Under the pieces are notes generated by a model that did no database searches, had not been told where the DNA came from, and was given only the letters and a program-made list of their open reading frames with translations. A stretch of DNA of 64,000 nt from Phycisphaerae bacterium RAS1. GTDB taxonomy: Bacteria > Planctomycetota > Phycisphaerae > UBA1845 > Fen-1342. Below, one piece after another: positions 46,496 to 52,354 of this stretch. The stretch lies in contig SMLU01000001.1 in the NCBI GenBank assembly GCA_007859745.1, positions 3,286,001 through 3,350,000 of the forward strand, read 5' to 3'. Position numbers and translations under genes: made by a program. The stretch's first letter is position 1. Each line of letters begins with the position of its first letter.

Positions 46496-46787
46496 AGATC
46501 ACCTCCGCCTCGGCGAGGACGTGGTCGCGGATGCGTGCTTTCAGGCCGTCCTTGGGCACTAGATCCACCTTTCGGCCAAAGAGCGCCTCCAATTCGTGCG
46601 CCAGCCGAGCAAGCGCGATGAACCCGATCTGCGCCGAAGGCTCAAATTCAACCAGCAGGTCGATATCGCTGTCGGGTCGCGCGTCGCCGCGGGCGGCGGA
46701 ACCGAATACGGCCAGTTCGCGAACGTGATGCCGGCGGCAAAGAGCCGCCAGCTCGCTGGCGAGGGCGTCAATTGGGATCATGGTCAT
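46485..46787 (-). CDS. mntA: MntA-type minimal nucleotidyltransferase antitoxin
   Basis: A 100-residue protein. The MNT motif GSAARGDARPDSDIDLLVEF gives the GSxxxG and DxD metal site; the third Asp is in RKVDLV. ATG 46787 is coupled by ATGA to the stop of the preceding mini-gene; MIPID at 46781 is an alternative. By family it transfers AMP to HepT and neutralises it. Confidence 0.88.
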   Translation of the reverse strand: MTMIPIDALASELAALCRRHHVRELAVFGSAARGDARPDSDIDLLVEFEPSAQIGFIALARLAHELEALFGRKVDLVPKDGLKARIRDHVLAEAEVIFAA

Positions 46788-46918
46788 TCTGCTCGCATCG
46801 GCGACGCTCCGCGCGGTGTGCAAGCACAAACAACCCCGCGCGTCGCAATCTCACGGATCGCGACACGGATCACATCTGAAGTAATGAAACCATCGCGGGC
46901 GGATTCAAGCGGGGTCAT
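46784..46918 (-). pseudogene. Duplicated 5' fragment of thiC upstream of mntA
   Basis: The 44-codon frame begins MTPLESARDGFITSDVIRVA then IREIATRG. ThiC itself begins [20 protein letters not shown] then VREN. At the DNA level 22 of the first 24 bases agree, and similarity continues for about 84 bases before the two diverge. The fragment starts with ATGA overlapping the stop of the PD-(D/E)XK gene and ends with ATGA overlapping mntA. It is therefore a remnant or duplicate of the thiC start, with the mntA-hepT pair lying between it and the real gene. Whether the peptide is still made is unknown. Confidence 0.78.
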
Positions 46919-47580
46919 CGGTGTACCTCGCGTGCATTAAGGGTCATTGCACTCGTAACGTCCAGCATCAGGTATCGAAAAAGTGCGAATCTACCGGCGT
47001 TGTGCGCCGAATAGTCCCACCATTGAGCGCGGTAAGCCCCCTCCAAATGCAGCGCAGCGTCGCGGCCTCGTGTCGTCCCCGGCGATGCCGCTGCGCCCCA
47101 GGCCAGTCGACCGCTAATAGGCCGCCCGTCATGCAATCGGAACGCAGCATCCACTGTCTCATTTCTCGCCGCAGACCAGTATGCGCTGTCGTTCGTCAGG
47201 AGAATTGCATAGCAGCGAGCCCGGGCGTACGTGTGGCAGACGCGCTCGAGGCGTGTAACGTCTTTCAGAAAGTCATAGCGGCCCAAGTCCTGCGCGCTTT
47301 GGTTCTTCAGCAGAAACCGCTGGCCAGCAACAGCAAGATCCGCTGCGCCGGTTTTGTATTTCAATTCTACTGCAATCGGGGCGTCACCCATCCAAACCCA
47401 GACGTCGCAGTACTCTGTGCCGTTCTCGCCTCGTAGCGGCATCTCCAAGCGAACGCGAGCATCACGGAATTCCTCGTGAAGTCCCCAAGCGAGCGCGTGC
47501 TGAACATCCGCTTCGGAATGGAAGACCGGGCGCGTGTTGCAGAGATTGCGCAAGATCGTCACCATCACGTCGGCGGTCAC
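46915..47580 (-). CDS. PD-(D/E)XK nuclease-like protein
   Basis: A 221-residue protein starting at GTG 47580 (GTGA overlap with an 18-residue mini-frame). Residues ~55-75 read EYCDVWVWMGDAPIAVELKY: Asp59 and Glu72-x-Lys74 are spaced like the D...ExK core of PD-(D/E)XK nucleases. N-terminal helices (SEADVQHALAWGLHEEFRD) are also typical of that fold. No cysteine clusters or DNA-binding domain are obvious. It is inside a run of HEPN/MNT genes, which suggests a defence or conflict role. The assignment rests on motif spacing only. Confidence 0.6.
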   Translation of the reverse strand: MTADVMVTILRNLCNTRPVFHSEADVQHALAWGLHEEFRDARVRLEMPLRGENGTEYCDVWVWMGDAPIAVELKYKTGAADLAVAGQRFLLKNQSAQDLGRYDFLKDVTRLERVCHTYARARCYAILLTNDSAYWSAARNETVDAAFRLHDGRPISGRLAWGAAASPGTTRGRDAALHLEGAYRAQWWDYSAHNAGRFALFRYLMLDVTSAMTLNAREVHR

Positions 47581-47633
47581 AGTCTCAGTCCTTCCAACAT
47601 CGTGCTGCGACTCTCAATCGCGTGGCAGGTCAT
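47577..47633 (-). other. 18-residue mini-frame joining HEPN gene and PD-(D/E)XK gene
   Basis: ATG 47633 overlaps the HEPN stop (ATGA) and its TGA overlaps the next GTG (GTGA). It reads MTCHAIESRSTMLEGLRL. It could be a worn third trace of the thiC start (MT..xESxR), or chance. Possible translational relay. Confidence 0.35.
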
Positions 47634-48080
47634 CGTTTCTTCGTTCGCCGTTGCATACTCTTCGCTACTTTTCGCTTACGTGTGCGCCCGACCGAATCGG
47701 GTTCCAGCTTCAAGCGAGCTCGCACCAATTCGCGCACTTTGTTGCAGGTTGCGACGGCTCCCTTGGCCATCGCTCGGTCTGCGAAGACGCCAGGATAGCG
47801 CACTTCGACGGCGTGCGTCGTCAAGTCCTGAAGCTCCGGGCGCAAGTGTGCCCAATCCGGCTCCAGCGCGACCAGTTGGTCGAGGAGCTTTACGAGGTTG
47901 TGCGTCTTGTCGAAGTAGACCGCTGCGTCGTGAAGACACGCCTTCAGGTATTTCTCTGCGCACTGCTGGGCGTGAAAACACACGCTGTCCAGATTCGGAG
48001 CCGCGCGCGCGGAGTTCACGGCGCGCGACGGTCCAGTCACCCTCGGCCTTCTGAACCCACTCAGCGGTCAGCGGATTCAT
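47630..48080 (-). pseudogene. HEPN-domain protein gene, frameshifted
   Basis: It begins MNPLTAEWVQKAEGDWTVARRELRAR from ATG 48080. The homologous remainder (APNLDSVCFHAQQCAEKYLKA...HNLVKLLDQL...YPGVFADRAMAKGAVATCNKVRELV) is in another frame. The two halves together align end to end with the intact HEPN protein at 48698-49162 (MKPLTREWIAKAEEDFAVARREMRTR...ICFHAQQCAEKYLKA). The break falls in a run of five CG units (~48002-48011); one more CG would restore the frame. So it is a 2-base slip: a pseudogene, a phase-variable gene, or a sequencing error. Its start overlaps the upstream nucleotidyltransferase by 20 bases. Confidence 0.8.
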
Positions 48081-48381
48081 GCAACACCCTGCCCTTCGTA
48101 ACAATGTCTCGCAAGAACCAATCGTTCAGCGCAATTCGCCGGCGCAATTCGATCGGCGAGCGCACCACGAGATCAACGGCGAACGGCGGACTGACTGTTC
48201 TCAACACCTTCGCTGCGGTGCGCGCGGGATGCCCGGAGTAGTCCATCACCACCATCAAATCCACGTCGGAATCTCCCGTCGGCTCGCCGTACGCGTACGA
48301 GCCGAACAGGATGATCCGCCGCGGCTTGAACGCCGCCGCAATCCGGCGGGCGAAGGCGCGGATGTCTCGCATGGGGACCAT
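48061..48381 (-). CDS. MNT-type nucleotidyltransferase (partner of the frameshifted HEPN gene)
   Basis: A 106-residue minimal nucleotidyltransferase: LFGSYAYGEPTGDSDVDLMVV has GSxxxG and DxD; FAVDLVVRS gives the third Asp. ATG 48381, and a second ATG at MRDIRAF, are possible. Its 20-base overlap with the HEPN start matches the overlap in the other module (49143-49162), showing the two modules share ancestry. Predicted antitoxin or regulator of the HEPN partner, by analogy with MntA/HepT. Confidence 0.85.
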   Translation of the reverse strand: MVPMRDIRAFARRIAAAFKPRRIILFGSYAYGEPTGDSDVDLMVVMDYSGHPARTAAKVLRTVSPPFAVDLVVRSPIELRRRIALNDWFLRDIVTKGRVLHESADR

Positions 48382-48412
48382 TACCCGAGGCTCCGGCTCG
48401 TCATCGTTTCAG

Positions 48413-48619
48413 TCATTCTCCAAACCGCTCCCATCTCGCAATTTCCGCCGGCGTCATCTCCACGCGAAGCCCGAACGCCGCAAGCTTCTCCTTCACCTCG
48501 GCCAGCGACGTCCGCCCGAACGACCGCAGTGTCAGCAGCCGCTGCTCCGGCCACTGCACCAGTTCGCGAATCGTCCGCACCGCGGCGGCTTCGAGGCAGT
48601 TGTTCGCCCGGACGGACAA
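48413..48619 (-). CDS. Free-standing RNA polymerase alpha-subunit C-terminal-domain-like protein
   Basis: The frame reads DLSVRANNCLEAAAVRTIRE then LVQWPEQRLLTLRSFGRTSL then AEVKEKLAAFGLRVEMTP. This is the alpha-CTD signature (LSVRxxNCLxxAxIxTIxxLV...LLxxxNFGxKSLxEIKxxLxxxGL). No RpoA N-terminal domain is present. The only conventional start in frame is TTG 48619; the frame is open back to 48697, right after the HEPN stop, and that stretch encodes ...IDNIFDDPLERLDLS, which also looks like alpha-CTD, so a non-standard start or readthrough is possible. Alpha-CTD binds DNA UP elements and activators; here it may be a regulator or polymerase decoy within the island. Confidence 0.75.
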   Translation of the reverse strand: MSVRANNCLEAAAVRTIRELVQWPEQRLLTLRSFGRTSLAEVKEKLAAFGLRVEMTPAEIARWERFGE

Positions 48620-48697
48620 ATCGAGGCGCTCCAGCGGATCATCGAAGATGTTATCGATACCGGACTCCGTGGCGCACAGGTAGCGCTGACAGCGCGG

Positions 48698-49162
48698 TCA
48701 TTTGCCGCGTTTTCGCTTGCGCGTCGTGGACCGCCGGAGCCTGCGCCGAGGGGGCGCCCGCTTTCGACGCTTCGGGGCGATCGGAACTCCGAGTTTCATT
48801 CGCATTGCCTCGCGGATCAGCGTCGCCGCCCTGAGCGCTCCACGGGCATCTGCGCGGGATGCGGTCGCGCCCGGGTAACGATACTTGACGCCGAAGCTTG
48901 TCAGTCCGTCAGCGGCCGGCGCGAGCAGGCCAAGTCCGGCGTCTGATTTGGCAAGCTCGGCAAGCAGCTTCGCCAAGTCGTGCGTTCGCTCAATCGGCGT
49001 TCCGCTCTCGCACAGCCGCGCTTTCAAGTACTTCTCCGCGCACTGCTGCGCGTGAAAACAGATCGCTCCAAATGCGGGATGCGTGCGTGTGCGCATCTCG
49101 CGCCGCGCTACGGCGAAGTCCTCCTCGGCCTTCGCGATCCACTCACGCGTGAGCGGCTTCAT
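48698..49162 (-). CDS. HEPN-domain protein
   Basis: A 154-residue HEPN protein. ATG 49162 (MKPLTREWIAKAEEDF) overlaps the upstream fusion gene by 20 bases. ICFHAQQCAEKYLKA (~34-48) and RTHDLAKLLAEL (~58-69) are the conserved helices of this HEPN group, which pairs with MNT nucleotidyltransferases. The C-terminus is very basic (RRKRAPPRRRLRRSTTRKRK), suggesting nucleic-acid contact. A toxin, or a partner of the MNT domain upstream, by gene context. Confidence 0.83.
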   Translation of the reverse strand: MKPLTREWIAKAEEDFAVARREMRTRTHPAFGAICFHAQQCAEKYLKARLCESGTPIERTHDLAKLLAELAKSDAGLGLLAPAADGLTSFGVKYRYPGATASRADARGALRAATLIREAMRMKLGVPIAPKRRKRAPPRRRLRRSTTRKRKRGK

Positions 49163-50345
49163 AGAGCACGAATCCGCGTTCAAGGATTTCGCGCATGAAG
49201 GGGTCTCCAAGCTCCACGCGGCGCTTGATTTGCCCTTCGGAGCGCGTCAACAGGTCCATTGCAAAGTCACATCGAATCCGCCCACGGATTTCGAGAGCGC
49301 GATCGTCTTGCGGCTGACTCCCTGCGAAAACGACGAGCAGGTCGACATCGGAATCTCCGCGGGGCTGCCCGTAAGCGTGGGAGCCGAACAGTATGACTCG
49401 CGTGGGTTCGAACTCGCGCGCAACGTCGCGAGCAAAGCGATCGATCGCCGCTGCCCTGTCCGGAGTACGATCACAGTTGATCGACCCTTGATCCAGGCAT
49501 TTGCCGGTGTGTCCGCACTCGATCTCACCGGTGCGATCGCGCAGCCTGAAGCGATAGCGCTCGTCGAAATCGCCTCGGAATAGCCCGTCCGGAATCGGAT
49601 GTCGTGCAAACGGATTCTCAAACACGCGTACGCGCTTCACCAGCGCGAGTTCGCTTGGAATCCGCTCGCGCAGCTCCTCAAGCACGCGCCAACTTTCGAG
49701 CAACTCCTCATGCGTGGGCCATTTCCGCGTGTCGCGGCGCGGCACGCGCTCGCGGTACGCGCGTTCAAACTCCGGATTGCGCTTGCGGTACGTAGACAGG
49801 ACGGCGATCGCACTGACGGTGGTGTTCTGGGCTGCGCCGGACTTCGGGTCGATCATTTTGCCGTTCCGGGTGAATGCGCGCGTCGGTCCTGGCCACGCGC
49901 CGTCGCGGCTCGCGCCGATCGGAAGCGACCACGCGAAATCGCCCAACATCGCGGCAAATAAGAACTCCGGCTCATCACGAAATGTCCAGTCGTTCTCGTT
50001 GCGCAATACCAGCACACAGCAATCACTACGGTAGGGCTTGAACTGCTTCCGCGATTCGTGAATCTCCTTGCGCACGCTTTTGTAGCCGCCATCGAAACAA
50101 AAAACCCCGCGCGGAAGCGGAAACGGCCTGAACAGGGTCTTTACCTCGCACCTCACGTTGTTGGTTTCGTATTCAAACACGAAATCGGGGTTCTTCTTGC
50201 CGGGTCGCTTGCTCGGTTCGTACGCCGCGCAGATGCCATGATCTTGCAGGTATCTGGCGAACCACTTTTCCGAGGCTTGGCTGGCGGCCTCGATCGCGGC
50301 AGGATCGGCGGGAACGCGCTGCCGAGGACTGCGAGTGGCGGGCAC
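49143..50345 (-). CDS. PD-(D/E)XK-like domain fused to MNT nucleotidyltransferase
   Basis: A 400-residue protein. GTG 50345 has AAGGAG six bases upstream; the longer frame runs into repeat K. N-terminal part: helical start, then KKNPDFVFEYETNNVRCEVK, in which Asp54 and Glu67-x-Lys69 match the PD-(D/E)XK pattern. Residues ~100-290 are a mixed region without a known match. C-terminal ~110 residues: ILFGSHAYGQPRGDSDVDLL (~318-337) with GSxxxG and DxD, and FAMDLLTRS with the third Asp, i.e. a complete MNT domain. No in-frame ATG/GTG/TTG lies just before the MNT part, so it is a real fusion in this sequence. Its 3' end overlaps the HEPN gene. I know of no named system with this fusion. Confidence 0.72.
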   Translation of the reverse strand: MPATRSPRQRVPADPAAIEAASQASEKWFARYLQDHGICAAYEPSKRPGKKNPDFVFEYETNNVRCEVKTLFRPFPLPRGVFCFDGGYKSVRKEIHESRKQFKPYRSDCCVLVLRNENDWTFRDEPEFLFAAMLGDFAWSLPIGASRDGAWPGPTRAFTRNGKMIDPKSGAAQNTTVSAIAVLSTYRKRNPEFERAYRERVPRRDTRKWPTHEELLESWRVLEELRERIPSELALVKRVRVFENPFARHPIPDGLFRGDFDERYRFRLRDRTGEIECGHTGKCLDQGSINCDRTPDRAAAIDRFARDVAREFEPTRVILFGSHAYGQPRGDSDVDLLVVFAGSQPQDDRALEIRGRIRCDFAMDLLTRSEGQIKRRVELGDPFMREILERGFVLYEAAHA

Positions 50346-50387
50346 GAACTGCTCCTTCCCTACGCAGGCGGCTGACACGGCCAGGAT

Positions 50388-50443
50388 GACGGGTTGAAAA
50401 CCCGTCGAAACAGACACCGGTTGGAAACCGGTGCCACACAGGC
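50388..50443. repeat. Palindromic repeat family K
   Basis: GGTTGAAAACCCGTCGAAAC and CACCGGTTGGAAACCGGTG, just upstream of the island's first gene. The rest of the 50346-50608 gap shows no gene; GATTGTATCACCTTTCGCG near 50538 is a locally AT-richer stretch. Confidence 0.8.
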
Positions 50444-50608
50444 CCTGTCGGCTCGTCGCTGATCAGGTTCAAAGGGTCTGCCGGCGTCCGCCGCCGGCAT
50501 CTCAGGCCCGCCGCAGCGGACCGCCCCTAGGCGTTCAGATTGTATCACCTTTCGCGTTGAATCCTATCGGCAGCCGGCATCGCAGTGGCGGCAACCGAAC
50601 CCGGCGCG

Positions 50609-51553
50609 TCACACCTGCTCATACGCAACCGTCCGCTTCACCCGCCTTCCGACCTCGCTCGCATACCGCCGGCCGAGCGTATCACGATGCTCGCGGACCC
50701 ACTCGGTCAGCCTGATCGAGCCCGTCGCCGGGGCGTCCGAGCCCAGCAAACCGCGCATCAGCCCGAGGATTTCCTCCCAGGTAATCACGACGTCGCCGAC
50801 CAGCGGATTCACCAGCTTGCTGACCGCCCAGCCGAGGCGCGGCGGAACGGATACCACCGCCCGGCGTACGCCGATGATCTCCGCAATCGTCCGCACCAGC
50901 TCCCGATACCTAAACGTCTCCGGCCCGACCGCATCGACCGTCATGTCGTCGGTTCGCCGGGCGCAAGCGATCATCAGCTCCGCCATGTCATCCACGTGCA
51001 GCGGCCGCAGACGATAAGAGCCATCGCCGAACACGCCGAACAGCGGCAGATGCCGCAAGACCCAGGCGATGTTGTTGACGAGGATGTCGCCACGGCCGAA
51101 GAGCACGCCGGGGCGGATGATTGCGTGCGACAGGCCCGTTTCGCGAAGGGCGTCTTCGAGTTCGTGCTTGCCGCGGTAGTAGGCGAGATCGTCCGCCTCG
51201 CCGGCGTGCAGGATGCTGACGTGCACGACGCGGCGGACGTCGGCCCGCCACGCCGCAGCGAACAAGGCGCGCGTGTTCCGCACGGCTTCTGCGAACGTGA
51301 AGAGGCGGTGATTGAAGCGTACCCAGTAGGTGTTGTAGAGCACGTCCGCGCCTTCGACCGCACGCGCCAACGCGGGCGGATCATCAAACGCGAGCGGACG
51401 AATTTCGAGTCGCGAACCAAAGGGATTGGGCCGGCCCGGCGAGTTGGTGAGTGTGCGCACGCTTGCGCCGGCGGCGAGCAGGCGCTCCGTCACCGATCGG
51501 CCCGTGTAGCCGAGGGCGCCGGTGACGACGTGAAGCGGGCAGTCAGCGGACAT
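50609..51553 (-). CDS. NAD(P)-binding SDR-type protein (NmrA/NDUFA9-like)
   Basis: A 314-residue atypical short-chain dehydrogenase. HVVTGALGYTGRSVTERLL (~7-25) is the Rossmann glycine motif; VEGADVLYNTYWVRF, VVHVSIL and YYRGKHELEDALRETG follow, with the Tyr-xxx-Lys form YRGKHE. SHAIIRPGVLFGRGD and LRPLHVDDMAELMI are typical of the NmrA/complex-I 39-kDa-like group. ATG 51553 starts just before the fold; the frame upstream has no ribosome-binding site. Members bind NAD(P)H as reductases, epimerases or redox sensors. The substrate is unknown. Confidence 0.85.
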   Translation of the reverse strand: MSADCPLHVVTGALGYTGRSVTERLLAAGASVRTLTNSPGRPNPFGSRLEIRPLAFDDPPALARAVEGADVLYNTYWVRFNHRLFTFAEAVRNTRALFAAAWRADVRRVVHVSILHAGEADDLAYYRGKHELEDALRETGLSHAIIRPGVLFGRGDILVNNIAWVLRHLPLFGVFGDGSYRLRPLHVDDMAELMIACARRTDDMTVDAVGPETFRYRELVRTIAEIIGVRRAVVSVPPRLGWAVSKLVNPLVGDVVITWEEILGLMRGLLGSDAPATGSIRLTEWVREHRDTLGRRYASEVGRRVKRTVAYEQV

Positions 51554-51659
51554 GGCGGCATGTTCGATCCTCGCCGTCGAGCCCACAACGCCTGGCGGCA
51601 CGGTTTCAATTGTTTCAAAGTGAAGCTGAGAGCCGCGCCGCAGCGGGCTGCCGTCGGCC

Positions 51660-51684
51660 TTTCCGTTCCCTGTTCCCTGTCCGC
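51660..51684. repeat. Short TTCCCTG repeat (family I)
   Basis: TTTCCGTTCCCTGTTCCCTG, the same unit as in thiC at 45420-45464. Confidence 0.65.
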
Positions 51685-51771
51685 GGATGCCTGCTCTCGT
51701 CTATAGTGATTTCCATCTGAGCGCCTTCTCGCCATCGACCGGTGGCGGGGCCGCCGCACCGAGGAACGCAC

Positions 51772-52242
51772 GTGACGCACGAACATTGGATGGGCCTCGC
51801 CATTCAGCAGGCCCGCGCCGGCGTCGCCTCCGGCCAGTCGCCGTTTGGCGCCGTGATCGTCCGCGGCGACGCCTTGATCGCCGGCGGACACAACCAGGTG
51901 TGGCAGCGCTGCGATCCGACCGCCCACGCCGAGGTCGTCTGCATTCAGAATGCCGCCGCCGCCCTGCGGACGATCGACCTGGCCGCCTGCCGCATGTACA
52001 CGACGTGCGAGCCGTGCCCGATGTGCGCCGCGGCGATTCATTGGTCAAAGCTGGAAGAGGTCTACTTCGGTGCGACCATTTCCGACGCACAACAGGCCGG
52101 CTTCAGCGAACTGATCTTTGCCGCTTCGGAACTGTATCGTCACGGCGGCAGTCCGGTGCGGATCGCGTCGGGCGTGCTGGCAGAGCCGTGCAAGGCTCTC
52201 TTCGCCGAGTGGCTGGCCCGTGCGGACCGCCGCGCGTACTAG
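51772..52242 (+). CDS. Nucleoside/nucleobase deaminase (cytidine deaminase-like, GuaD/TadA group)
   Basis: A 156-residue zinc deaminase. HAEVVCIQNA (~55) provides the His ligand and catalytic Glu; TCEPCPMCAAAIHW (~78-91) provides the PCxxC Cys ligands. SPFGAVIVRGD and YFGATISDAQQAGF are in order. The GTG at 51772 fits the usual family start; an ATG-led frame 30 bases upstream adds only MAGPPHRGTH. The longer C-terminal tail and absence of tRNA-binding residues favour guanine deaminase or a related base deaminase over TadA, but this is uncertain. Confidence 0.87.
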   Translation: MTHEHWMGLAIQQARAGVASGQSPFGAVIVRGDALIAGGHNQVWQRCDPTAHAEVVCIQNAAAALRTIDLAACRMYTTCEPCPMCAAAIHWSKLEEVYFGATISDAQQAGFSELIFAASELYRHGGSPVRIASGVLAEPCKALFAEWLARADRRAY

Positions 52243-52267
52243 TGGTGCAGCACGCGCTCGCTTTCGC

Positions 52268-52322
52268 GTGGGGAGCATCGGCGTCCCGCCGGTGCGCACC
52301 GGCGAGACGCCGATGCTCCCCG
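52268..52322. repeat. Palindromic repeat family F
   Basis: GGGGAGCATCGGCGTCCCGC and CGGCGAGACGCCGATGCTCC arms. Confidence 0.85.
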
Positions 52323-52354
52323 AAAACGAGATCGTGACGTACAAGCGAGCCGAT

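Noticed and set aside
46145-46500. TPP riboswitch upstream of thiC
   Set aside because: The space is filled by hepT and mntA coding sequence; no THI-box-like sequence seen. It could lie further upstream but was not found.
47630-48080. Programmed ribosomal frameshift in the HEPN gene
   Set aside because: No slippery heptamer or stimulatory structure; the CG run simply lacks one unit compared with what the paralogue needs.
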